A stretch of DNA of 64,000 nt from Pictodentalium vernedei (lineage: Eukaryota; Mollusca; Scaphopoda; Dentaliida; Dentaliidae), in NCBI GenBank assembly GCA_031216915.1, contig CM062296.1, positions 453,902,287-453,966,286 on the forward strand, written 5' to 3'. Below are positions 30,764 to 41,756 of this stretch, one piece after another. The notes below the pieces were generated by a model. The model was not told where the DNA came from. It saw nothing but the letters and a program-made list of their open reading frames with translations, and did no database searches. How positions within the stretch are numbered: position 1 is the first letter of the stretch; every line of letters begins with the position of its first letter. The translations under genes were made by a program, and so were the position numbers.

Positions 30764-31971
30764 GGAGGGGCCTCCCTAAGCTCACAAGCTGTATCTGCTG
30801 GTTCGACGTGGGAACAGCCTGGCAAAATGGCTTCGCATCTGAACCTCTAAACCAGTGAAGGGCCACAATCCTCTAGAACATCCGACATGGGGCGGCGGGT
30901 GGCAGCCGAAACATCTGAATACAAATGCTTATAGGGGTATGAAATACCCCGAGGATCTTAAGTGCGGGAACTCAAGAGAGTCGCCATGAACCTCTGAGGA
31001 CAGAAGGTCAAGGCAGCACAAAAGTGCGACGGCCCCGCAAAACTGGCCGAAGGACCTGAGTGCATGGCATGGACTCCATGGACATCTGAATCCAACTCAA
31101 AACCTGCTGGGCTCGACTGTTAGGAGACCACAGAAGAGGGATCAGCTGGCAACCACTTCCGACTTTGCCAAGTTGAAGCCAGGGAAGTTTGAGGCTGATA
31201 TCCTATGTCTAAGCAGAAATCCCTGCAGGGATAAGCCAAGGCTGGCTGAAACAGAGACAATGATATCACTGATGGAGTAGCAGCAGGAGCAGATACATCA
31301 GTAACTGTGGACAAAGGTGGAAACATGGAGAAAGCAACCGAGCTCGGCTCCAAAAGAGGAGTCACAACCCTAGTGACAGCCTCAAATGTCGATTGGAGGG
31401 GGACAGTAGGCATCTCTTCGCCAGAAAGTCAGCAACTACTGTGGTATCCATGCCATAAAAAGACCTCAAAACCCCCAGAAGGGGGTATAACTCTCTCCAG
31501 ACAGAGTGGAATCGGGAGGCCCCGAACAACTGCGTTCCCCTTCCCACAGGCGCTGGAGGAAAACATCACATGCCCAAACTACACAATAGACGGAAGCCCA
31601 AAAGCTGGAAGACCACCCAGCCCACAGGGTCTTTCAATAGAACACCCAAATAAAGTGGAGCATGAATAATGGGAAACTTCAACATGCTAAGACAAGAAAA
31701 AAGGCCTGCAAGGTATCGTCCTAGGCATATCTGGTGAGAGCAATGTAGATGGGAAGGTGGCCCCAAAGAAAAAATGAATCAGGACACCCCCAGCTACCAG
31801 AGTAAGGTTACAGGAAACAAAGGCCTGACGGGAACATAAAAGTACCCCAACAGCCAAAAGGGAACTGGCACAAATTCTACCCTCAACAGAGGGGAGAAAA
31901 GCTACCACAACCGCCTCCAGCTGACACCTAACTCAGTTAAAAGCAGAACCCAAAGGGTTAGCATTAATGAA

Positions 31972-33103
31972 CACCAGAGGCTCAAGTGAGCCTAAAACGC
32001 TCACCTGGCTCAAGTTGTCAAGATGAGTGTATCAGTAAGTGATCAGCAGCCAGAGCAATTTTTTGATTTGCTATGACACTACCAAAGGCAACTTTTTAGC
32101 CATTCATTTCTGCTGGTCCTAGGAAAGCTTTCTAGCAAGCTCTGTTGTTCTGTGAATTTTTGTTTTGTTTTCAAGTACTGTGGTTCTCTCTACACATACA
32201 TGCCCCCCCCCTCCTCCTCCCTCCCCCCCCCCCCCCCCCAAAAAAAAATGCTTCTGGCAGCCATATTTTTCGATGCACGGTAACAAAATGAGTAGCGTTT
32301 GTAGAGGACCTGGCATAGACTATCCATGCCAGGTTTGGTTCACATCAGCTCAGTAGTTCTGGAGAAGATGAATATGTGATTTCCCATAGGGTTTCTATAG
32401 TGACTATAAGCTGCAATTGCAACCATGTTTGCAACCTGATCATCATTAAATGAGGATCGTTGGTAGAGGGTGCCTCAGTCATCAACCATGCAAAGTTTCA
32501 AAACATTTGGCCCTGTGGTTTCAGAGAAGATTTTTCAAAATCCACCAATCAGAATCAAAGAATGCCTCTGGCAGCCATGTTTTCAAACCCATGGGAACAA
32601 AATGAGAATTGTTTGCAGAGAACCTCCCATAGACTATCCCTGCCAGGTTTGGTTCTCGTCAGCTCAGTAGTTCCAGAGAAGATGAAAATATGATTTCTCA
32701 TAGGGTTTCTACAGTAACTATAAGCTGCAATTGCAGCCATGTTTGTAATCTGATCAACATTAAATGAGGAATGTTGGGAGAGAGGGTCCCAGTCATCATT
32801 TATGTGAAGTTTCAAAACATTTGGCCTGGCGGTTTCAGAGAAGATTTTTGAAAATCCACCAACCAGAATCAAAGAATGCCTCTGGAAGCAATTTTTTTTA
32901 TCCGACAGAAACAGAATGAGGACTGTTTGTAGAGGACCTCCCATAGACCATTCCTGTCAAGTTTGGTTCACACCGGCTCAACGGTTACAGAGAAGGTGAA
33001 AATGTGAAAAGTTTACGGATGCCGGATACTGGGTGGCAGACACCGACGGACACCAAGTGATTTGAAAAGCTCACATGGCCTTTTAGGCCAGGTGAGCTAA
33101 AAA
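31972..33103 (+). mobile_element. Tandem-core element with ~300-bp monomers (GCTCACCTGG family)
   Basis: Head GAGGCTCAAGTGAGCCTAAA/GCTCACCTGG and end CCAGGTGAGCTAAAAA are inverted counterparts. The core repeats TCTGGCAGCCATGTTTTC, GTAGAGGACCTCCCATAGAC, AGGTTTGGTTC and TATAAGCTGCAATTGCA about 300 bp apart (near 32255, 32565, 32880). A short GACGGACACC microsatellite precedes the end. Confidence 0.75.
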
Positions 33104-33559
33104 GTGAAGTAAGTTCCAAACAAGAAATCTAAGCATTATTGCAAGTGACTTATAAAAAGAGGATTTTAAAAGCATATTAGGCTTATGGAGCATTAACCCC
33201 ACCCTAAGGGATATAGTAATTTGGAGGGAAAAACCAGAAGAGTAAATTCTACCAGAGTGATGATGGCAGCAGCTTCATTTGAACAAAGGAGAAAAATTTA
33301 TTCCAAAGATGGTCTGTGCCATAAATGAATGAATTTGGCACAGTGGTTTTAAAGAATAAGAAATATTTCAAACTAGAGAAACAGAATTTTACTGCAACCA
33401 GTAAATTCAAGTCTGTGTGAAAATGGTTAAAGCATCAAAAATAAACAAAACAGAAAGAGAATTTATGGAGGCTTATTTTGGGGGGTAAAATATTTTTAAT
33501 GAAATCAGAAATAGGTTTTCATTAACAGTATTACATGAAATAAAATCTTTGGAAACCAC

Positions 33560-34330
33560 ACTGAAGCCTTGAGAGGGTTAAATTAATGATATTCATACAG
33601 GAATTAGAGAATTTTTTTCCAGGAAACCAGAAAAAAACATGTGCATAGCATTGAAAAGGGTTTGATCAAGGCATCAATAAAATCTCTGAAAACCATTCTG
33701 AAGTCTTGAGAGGGTTAAATTAAAGACATCCATACAGGAATCAGATAAATGTTTCCAAAAAACCAGAAAAAAACATATATATTTTGCACATAATTGAAAG
33801 GGCTCAACATAAAATAAAATCTTTGGAAAACACACTGAAGTCATGAGAGGGTTAAATTAAAGATATTCATACAGAAATCAGATCAATTTTTTTCCAAGGA
33901 ACCTGCAAAAAAACATGAATGTGCACAGAACTGAAAGTGTTTGATCATGGCATCAATAAAATTTTTGGAACCCACATTGCAGTCTTGAGAGGGTTAAATT
34001 AAAGATATGCATACAGGAATCAGTTAAATGTTTCCAAGAAACCAGACAAAAACATATATGCACAGCAGTGAAAGAGTTCATCATGAAATAATATCTTTGG
34101 AAAAACACACTGAAGTCATGAGAGCGTTAAATTTAAGATATTCATACAGGAATCAGATCAATTTTTTTCCAAGGAACGAGAAAAATACATATACTGCATT
34201 GAAAGGGTTTGTTTGTTCATGGCATCAATAATATCTTTGGAACCCACAATCCACATAGCAGTCTTGAGAGGGTTAAATTAAAGACATGCATTCAGGAATC
34301 AGAGGTTTCCAGCATTGAAAAGGTTCATTC
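33560..34330 (+). repeat. Internal tandem array, ~137-bp period
   Basis: GAGAGGGTTAAATTA recurs near 33573, 33711, 33848, 33986, (variant) 34125 and 34268. Each unit also has CATACAGGAATCAGA, TTTCCAAGAAACCAG and ATAAAATCTTTGGAA. Confidence 0.8.
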
Positions 34331-34571
34331 GACATGAAATAAAGTCCACAAAATTTTCTGATTAAAATAACAAGATTAGAATGTTTTCTAGCAGCAATTT
34401 TGTTGATTTAAGAACAATATGTCAACGAAGGTTCTCAGTGAATGAAAATTTTCCTCCAGGATAAACTACTGCAAAAATGCTGACTCATCAGTTTTTTCAA
34501 TACCCTCTACTGGGTGCCCTGATTGAACTGGTGGCAAATTTTTAAACCAATCCCTTCTTCCGGCCCTAAGG

Positions 34572-37256
34572 CAGGGTTTCCGCTAGGGGAAAATTTGTGG
34601 GTCCGGTAGTTTAAAGAAAGTGAAACTCACATGCCAAAGGCGGGTGCCGCACGTGCCAAAGACACGTGCATATAGAGGGGGGGTTCTCCCCCCTGGAAAA
34701 TTTTGATTTTTAGGTGCTCTCTGGTGGCCTCAGGGGACATTCTGGTATTCTGGTAGCCAAAATGCTGAATAATTGATGTGGAAAATATGTATTTTTTCCT
34801 CCTATAATTCTCTAAATTCCCACGGGACGCACAATACTACATCTGGCCGGAGGTTTCATAAAAATACAAACCCAAAACAACACAAAATCCATGAATCCTA
34901 ACAGTGACTGAGCTTTGTTTACAAACGCTTGCGGTAATATTCGAAAAGAACCATGATGCTGATGTGTGACGTCATGCACGTGCAATTACCATACTGACTC
35001 GTGTAGAAGCCCAGGGGGGTTTTTGTATTGGATGAATTGCAAAGTGTGTGTGTGGGGGAGGGGGAGGGGTGGGGCTTCGGGAGGAGTAATAGTGCTTGCA
35101 AGTCGCATTCGGATGCGTCTGAAATTGGCGATATAAGACAAGTAAATATCCACTGGGTATGTTACGTTTCTTTGGAAACCGCCTACCAATTTTCTAGAAT
35201 CTGCTTTAAAAATTCTCATAATTATCTTGTACATACGTTTCATTTTCAGATTTCGGGTTTTAATCCTCAATTTCATGAATAAAACAAACAGAAACCATGC
35301 AGTGTTGTTTTCATTTTTTTTTGTACAGGCTACTCTCAAAAGTCAAAGCCAGAAATGGACGTTAGTATGTCAATCAGCACTGCAAACAACCCCCTTGAAA
35401 ACAGACAAACATAGTCTGTTTAAAAATAGCTGTTTTTTAAAATATGTACATTTTTAAAAAAATTTACGAATAAAACAAAATATAGCTTCACACAAACTCA
35501 ATAAAAAAATCATAATATAAAAAGCAGATAAAATTTACACAGCGAAATATGAATAACAAAATAGTTGCCTCCCTTGGCACCATTCGAAAAAATTGATTTT
35601 ACACGGAAAGTCATAACTTCACATGTTGCAGGGCATGATGAAATGATATATGAGCATGTTTTATTGAACCAATAAGTCATAAATCATATCCCTGGTTATA
35701 TTGTTATTAGGGCCCCGCCGTGAGGCGGACGCCCTATAGTGATCGCTCTGTCCGTGCATCCGTCCGTCCGTCCGGGCTGTAATCTTTCTCTCTTAATAGA
35801 TAAGGTTTTGATATTTGACATGTGGATATATTATCTCAAGACGATGTGTCGCGTACCAAGGTTGCCATGCTTTGACCTTGAACTTTGACCTCAAGGTCAA
35901 ATTATTCCATTTTTGGAGCTCTTTTCTGACAAGTTCGTGTCCGTGCTGTAACTTTTTTCCCTTAATAGATAGGGTTTTGATATTTGGTATGTGGGTAGAT
36001 TATCTCAAGACGATGTGTCGCATACCAAGGTTGCCATGCTTTGACCTTGAACTTTGACCTCAAGGTCAAATTATTCAGAATTCGGGGTTCTTTTCTGACA
36101 AGTTTGTGTCCGGGCTGTAACTTTTTTTCCCTTAATAGATAAGGTTTTGATATTTGGTATGTGGGTAGATTATCTCAAGACGATGTGTCACGTACCATGG
36201 TTGCCATGCTTTGGCCTTGAACTTTGACCTCAAGGTCAAATTATTCCAAATTCGGGGTTCTTTTCTGACAAGTTCGTGTCCGGGCTGTAACTTTTTTCCC
36301 TTAATAGATAGGGTTTTGATATTTGGTATGTGGATAGATTATCTCAAGACGATGTGTCGCGTACCAAGGCTGCCATGCTTTGACCTTGAAGTTTGACCTC
36401 AAGGTCAAATTATTCAGATTTTTTTTTTCTGCCATGCTTTGACCTTGAAGTTTGACCTCAAGGTCAATTCAGAATTTGAGTTTTTTTTCTGACAAGTTCG
36501 TGTCCGGGAAGGGATTTTAATCAGATTTTACCTATTCCTTGAAATATTTTAGTATTACGGTTCACATCAGTTTATACCTAACATCGGTTAGTTGCTGTGG
36601 GGCCCGCAGAGATGGATTCCATCTCTGTGATATCTAGTATAATTCTCAAATACCAGAGTTGTAATTATTTTTTATTTTTAATTAGAACTTTCTCATTAAT
36701 TTCTGAACACCCGTTTTTCACAATGAGTTGTGCATGCTCGAAAGTGGCAGTGTTCTTTCACAATGAGTTGTGCACCGCTCGTAAGTGGCAGTGTTCAATC
36801 AGTATCTTTCTGATGATATTCAACCACTGTAAAAACTGTGAAAACTATATGTTGTGGGCGTGTTTCAGACAACTTCTGACAGCAGCCTGCACACTCATTT
36901 GAAACAAGTGACAGCTTCCAAAACGAGTACATTTGTCGCTCAAAATAAAAGCCAGTGATTTCGGACCAAACACGACAATTGGAGTCCGAAATTTTATAGG
37001 CGACGTTTAGGATTTGAACTTTGTTTCCCCCTCTCGTCTGGGGGTTATAAGGTATCAGGTTGTCTACAGTAATAGTAGGCATATTATACAACATAATTGT
37101 GCCTATATTACGTGGAAACAAAGGATCCCGAGTGTTGTTACGATACAGCACTGTACTTGACACTTTAACCACCAGATTTTCTGACTGATCATAGTATGAT
37201 CGGCGGGGGGAATGGGTCCGGTCGACGGACCCACTACCGGTATAGCGGAAACCCTG
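34572..37256. mobile_element. Non-autonomous TIR DNA transposon with 7-bp target duplication
   Basis: TIR CAGGGTTTCCGCTA is exact at both ends (14 bp), with further subterminal similarity (GTGGGTCCGGTAG near 34600 against its complement near 37230). CCTAAGG lies at 34565-34571 and 37257-37263; removing one copy restores the sequence seen in copy 1 of the host repeat. CAGGG ends suggest a hAT- or P-like element, but hAT would give 8 bp. No transposase was seen; the interior carries another element at 35704-36638. Confidence 0.8.
35704..36638 (-). mobile_element. Tandem-core element with 169-bp monomers, copy 2
   Basis: Reverse-complement counterpart of 4585-5474. CTTAATAGATA recurs at 35792, 35961, 36131 and 36300 (period 169-170). 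It starts with ATTAGGGCCCCGCCGTGAGG (stem CCGCC/GGCGG), has a CCGTCCGTCCGTCCG microsatellite, and ends in the hairpin CAGAGATGGATTCCATCTCT. It is nested in the TIR element. Confidence 0.8.
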
Positions 37257-37809
37257 CCTAAGGGTGCTTCATACCAAATAACAGTTCTCTGTTACTTGTG
37301 GTTTGGGGGTTTGGGATATATGGGCTTTTGAATTGTTTTCTGTTTTTAGCCCCTGGGGTTGCCACAGGGGTGTGAAAAAAACAACTTTTTTGGGGGGGGG
37401 GGGCATCAATCAATTACTTAGGACCCACTTATACTACATGCCAAATTTGGTTGAAATTGGCCCACCAGTTCTTGAAATAGAAATTTTTGGCAGAGCCCAA
37501 AATGGATATGCCCCATATCTTCTCCACCAAAGGATGTTCCATATCAAATATCAAGGCATTCCCTCTGGTGGATCATGAGAAGATTTTTAAAGAGTTTTAA
37601 GCTTTTGGGGCATAAACCAGAGCCTGAATATGGCAGCTGCTTCATTTAAACAAAATAGAAAGGGAATACTCCCTAGATGGTCTGTGCAATATATGTTTGG
37701 CCTAGCGGTTGTAATGAAGATGTCAAGTTTGCAAAAAGTTAACGGACGACGGACACCAGACAAAAGTGATGGCAATAACTCCCACTGACTTGCAGTCAGG
37801 TGAGCTAAA

Positions 37810-38369
37810 AAGTATTGATGAACCGATTATCAACATGAACTCTACAATCTTCGGGAAATGGTGGTGATCTCGTACCGATTACAGTTGGTAAACTCTGTAA
37901 TATTTAAATATTCTGCTATGCGCTACGCACGTTTTTAATGGGGAAACTTTATTGAAATTGCCAGATATCAAACAGATTTTCAATAGTCAGTGTTAACTAC
38001 AGAATAGCCGGAAACTGCCAGTTTTCAACTGCCAGTTGTCATAATTGGCCAATGCTCCATAACCGTCAGGTTCCGATTGCCGATTCCAATTATCGGTTCA
38101 TCACTACTAAAAAGACTGAAACAGCACGGTACGCGAAAATCGCGTGCGAAATCGGAATCGAGATTTATCACGAAAAATACAGTGAACAAGTGCCGATCGC
38201 CAGCGATCAATCGTCCCCAACGGTAGGTGGATTACTGTGAAATATATTGATATTTCCTCAATAAAACCCAAACAAATATGGACATCAAAGGAACAACTCA
38301 ACAAACTAGTCCCAATATTACCCATATTTCTGTGGTTTTACTGGAAGCATCCAAATACCTGTAAAAAAG
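37810..38369. other. No gene recognised
   Basis: Unique-looking sequence with short open frames that have no family signature. Confidence 0.45.
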
Positions 38370-40547
38370 TTAAGTTTAACTTGCATAATTTATGCACAAG
38401 AAAAAAAACCCTTATAATATGTTATTTATCTTATGTACCTTCCCTTCAAATCTGAAATGAAAGCATCTCTGAAAAACAGGTGGTAACAGTACACAACATA
38501 ATACGCACAAAAATATTACACTAGAAAAAGGTTAAGTAAGGCTAATTTGCATAATTTATGCACGAGAAAAAAACCTGTATGATAGTTATTTATCTTATGC
38601 TGCTACACCTCCATACCAAAATTTACTGAAATCAGAAATGTCGTTCAGAAGTTCTTAGCTTATAATGAATTACACGCAATTTCCAACAAAAATGGTCGCC
38701 AGTCGGACATCGTGAATTTTTTTCAGAAAAAAATTTATGTGCATCATTTTTTCCCAATGCCCCATCAAATCTGAAAATTTTAAACAAAAGCGTTGAAGCA
38801 TCTCTGAGATACAGGTGGTAATAGTACACAACATAATACGCACAACAATATTATCTGAGAAAAAGGTTAAGTAAGGCTAATTTGCATAATTTATGCACAA
38901 GAAAAAAATCCAGCAAGAGGATCACAGATCCAGAAGTCGAGTTTTGACATTACATTCTGAAGAAATAAGCTATTTGTAGCAACAGTGACCTTGATCTTAG
39001 GTGTGAGACTCTGAAATCGATAGGTGTCTTCCTTTCCTATAGGGTAACCTCTGGTGTAAGTTTGGTAAAGGTGCGTCAAATAGAACTAAAGTTATTGCCC
39101 GGAAACCAATTTGTTACAAAATATTCTGTTGATAGTAGCAGTGACCTTGACCTTGGGTCCTCCGAAAGCAATAGGTGTCTTCCATTCCTATAGGGTAATC
39201 TGTGGTATAAGTTTGGTGAAGATACACGGAAGAGAAGTAAAGTTATTGCCCAGAAACCAATTTGTTACAAAATATTCTATTTATAGTAACAGTGACCTTG
39301 ACCTTGGAGACCCAGACTCCGAAATCAATAGGTGTCTTCCCTTCCTATAGGGTAACCTCTGGTATACGTTTGGTAAAGATGCGTCAAATAGAACTAAAGT
39401 TATTGCCCGGAAACCAATTTGTCACAAAATATTCTATTGATAGTAACAGTGACCTTGACCTTGGGGCCCCAGACTCCAAAATCAATAGGTGTCTTCCCTT
39501 CCTGTGGGGTAACCTCTGGTATAAGTTTGGTAAATGTGCATCAAATAGAAATAAAGTTATTGCCCGGAAACCAATTTGTCACAAATTATTCTATTTATAG
39601 TAACAGCGACCTCGACCTTGGGGTCCCAGACTCCGAAATCGATAGGTGTCTTCCCTTCATATAGGGTAACCTGTGGTATAAGTTTGGTGAAGATACACAG
39701 AATAGAACTAAAGTTATTGCCTGGAAACCAATTTGTCACAAAATATTCTATTCATAGTAACAGTGACCTTGACCTTGGAGTCCCAGACTCCGAAATCAAT
39801 AGGTGTCTTCCCTTCCTATAGGGTAACCTCTGGTATAAGTTTGGTAAAGGTGCGTCAAATAGAACTAAAGTTAATGCCCGGAAACCAATTTGTCATAAAA
39901 TATTCTATTTATAGTTACAGTGACCTTGACCATGGAGTCCCAGACTCCAAAATCAATAGGTGTCTTCCCTTCCTATAGGGTAACCTCTGGTATAAGTTTG
40001 GTAAAGGTGCGTCAAACAGAACTAAAGTTATTGCCTGGAAACCAATTTGTCACAAAATATTCTATTTATAGTAACAGTGACCTTGTCCTTCGGGCGCGAG
40101 ACTCTGAAATCGATAGGTGTCTTCCTTTCCTATAGGGTAACCTCTGGTGTAAGTTTGGTAAAGGTGCGTCAAATAGAACTAAAGTTATTGCCCAGAAACC
40201 AATTGTTTATGCCCGCCGCCCGCCGCCCGCCCATCATTTCATCAAACTATAAGTCGAGTTTGACTTCGTCAAAACTTGACTAAAAACCTGTATGATATGT
40301 TATTTATCTTATGCTGCTAGACCTCCATACCAAAAATTACTGAAATCGGAAACGTCGTTCAGAAGTTCTGTGCATATAACAAATTACATGCAATTTCCAA
40401 CAAAAATGGCCACCAGTTGGCCATCTTGAATATTTTTTGGAAAAAAATTGACGTGCATCAATATTTCCTCATGCCTCATCAAATCTGGAAATTTTAAACA
40501 AAAGCATTGAATCATCTCTGAGATACAGGTGGTAACACTACACAAAA
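38370..40547 (+). repeat. Module array (GCATAATTTATGCAC units), interrupted by 38909-40285
   Basis: Units of roughly 330 bp share GCATAATTTATGCAC(A/G)AGAA, GTTATTTATCTTATG, GATACAGGTGGTAA and ACAACATAATACGCACAA. The third unit is split exactly after its A run, and continues at 40286 with ACCTGTATGATATG as in the unit at 38571. A related module lies inside 14729-16585. Confidence 0.75.
38909..40285 (+). mobile_element. Tandem-core (HINE-like) element with 157-bp monomers
   Basis: The left end has AGTCGAGTTTTGAC near 38936; the right end has CCGCCCGCCGCCCGCCC followed by the stem-loop AGTCGAGTTTGACTTCGTC then AAAACTTGACTAAAA. The core has eight monomers, with the word CAGTGACCTTGACCTTGG at about 39139, 39292, 39449, (variant) 39605, 39763, 39920 and 40076. 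Period is 153-157 bp. First and last monomers share GACTCTGAAATCGATAGG and GTGTAAG variants. The overlapping open frames are readings of the monomer. Confidence 0.85.
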
Positions 40548-41756
40548 TGAAAGTGTCAATGACACTGTAGCTTATCTTGACTTTATGGTATATTTTGGGG
40601 ATTAATGTCATAATTACTCAACTTTTATGTTACATTCAAGAAAATTGTGCCATAATTATTGACTTTCTGTTGTCTATCAGAAACTACAGATTTTTCGGCT
40701 TTAGGATATTTTCTGTGATTTTATGCTCCCCAAAAATCCACTCCATGGACCCTTCTTCCCTCCCATACCCCCACTCTATGGGGGTGAACTGGGTGCATTT
40801 TTTTTGCATGAAATCACTCAAAATCCTCCAAAACACATTTTAAAGCAAAAGAAAAAAATGCATCCCAGCCCCACCCCCATGGTGTTTATTGGGAGAAGTT
40901 TTTTGTTCTTTCATAAAACCACTTAAAATTCTTCAAAACTCATTCTAGAGCAGAGAAAAAAAAAAAAAAAAAAAAATTTTGCCCTACAGACCTCAACCCA
41001 CGCTTTCCAGACCCATTGCATGAGGTGAAATTTCTTTCTATTTCTTTGGGGTGGGGGGGGGGGGGTGGGGGGGAGGCAGGGGGCATTAAAATGTGCTTGG
41101 GAGAATTTTGAGTGATTCCATGCATAAAACAAAATAAAAAAATAAGCATTTCCTCCTATGGACCTCCTGGTCCTGTCAAACGCTATAGGTTTAACTTGGG
41201 TTTTTTTTCATGAAATCACTCAAAAACTCCAAAATGCATAAAAAGAATAAAAAACAATTTACAAAATTCCCCCATGGGACCCTACCCACCACCAGGAAAA
41301 CAGGGCGAAATATTTCTTTTCTTATAAAGTCACTTCAAATCCTTTCAAATCCCTTTAAAGAAGGAGAAAAAAAATTCACCCCCCACAGACCCCAACCCCC
41401 ATCTCAATTACATCAGCCCTCCACACTATGAGGGCAGCCAACCATAACCAAAATACTACAATCTCATCTACTCAACACTGAGACACCAAGCCAAATTTCA
41501 AGAAAATCGATTCATAAAAGTGGCCTCCAACCTGTATTGAAAAATACAAAATGGTTGTTGTGGCGGCCATTATTGGTAGCTGACGGTGACCAAAATAGAA
41601 CGTTCTGATCTCTACATTACCCTGAACATGATTAAAAAATTTTGTCAAGACCAGACAAGAACTACATCCTCCAGCCCACCCCATACAAATTTTGGAGACA
41701 TCCAAGATGGCTGCTGTGATGAATGTGATAATTGAGAACAAAAGCCAAAAACTAAT
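40548..41756 (+). mobile_element. Tandem-core element, degenerate
   Basis: Opens GAAAGTGTCAATGACACTGT then AGCTTATCTTGAC. Degenerate units share CATGAAATCACTCAAAATCC and CCCCA-rich tracts near 40805, 40915, 41205 and 41330; the unit near 41100 is in reverse orientation. No terminal stem-loop is seen before the next element starts. Confidence 0.55.

Larger units (their letters stand above)
26073..31970 (-). mobile_element. DIRS-type tyrosine-recombinase retrotransposon, degenerate
   Basis: Order on the minus strand is gag-like region, reverse transcriptase, RNase H with the DIRS-specific C-terminal region, then tyrosine recombinase, which is the DIRS1 plan. Several frameshifts separate the domains, so it cannot be expressed as intact proteins. 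Left-edge repeats (26073-26520) look like a DIRS inverted terminal repeat with an internal complementary region. No matching terminal repeat was seen at the 5' side near 31970, so the 5' end is probably lost. It sits between two direct copies of the same long repeat. Confidence 0.85.
33104..37809 (+). mobile_element. Long tandem-core repeat, copy 2 (interrupted 34572-37256)
   Basis: Parallel to 25270-26072 from AGTAAGTTCCAAACAAG onward, continuing after the insertion at GTGCTTCATACCAAATAACA (37264). It ends with AACGGACGACGGACACC and CAGTCAGGTGAGCTAAAAAG at 37741-37812, the same terminal pattern as other elements of this type. Confidence 0.7.

Noticed and set aside
35815..36396. Plus-strand proteins of the same kind
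   Set aside because: Same satellite in the reverse-complement copy.
39111..40283. Seven overlapping ~80-aa proteins (SIGVFPSYRVTSGISLV)
   Set aside because: Readings of the 157-bp monomer; the period is not a multiple of three, so no continuous protein exists.
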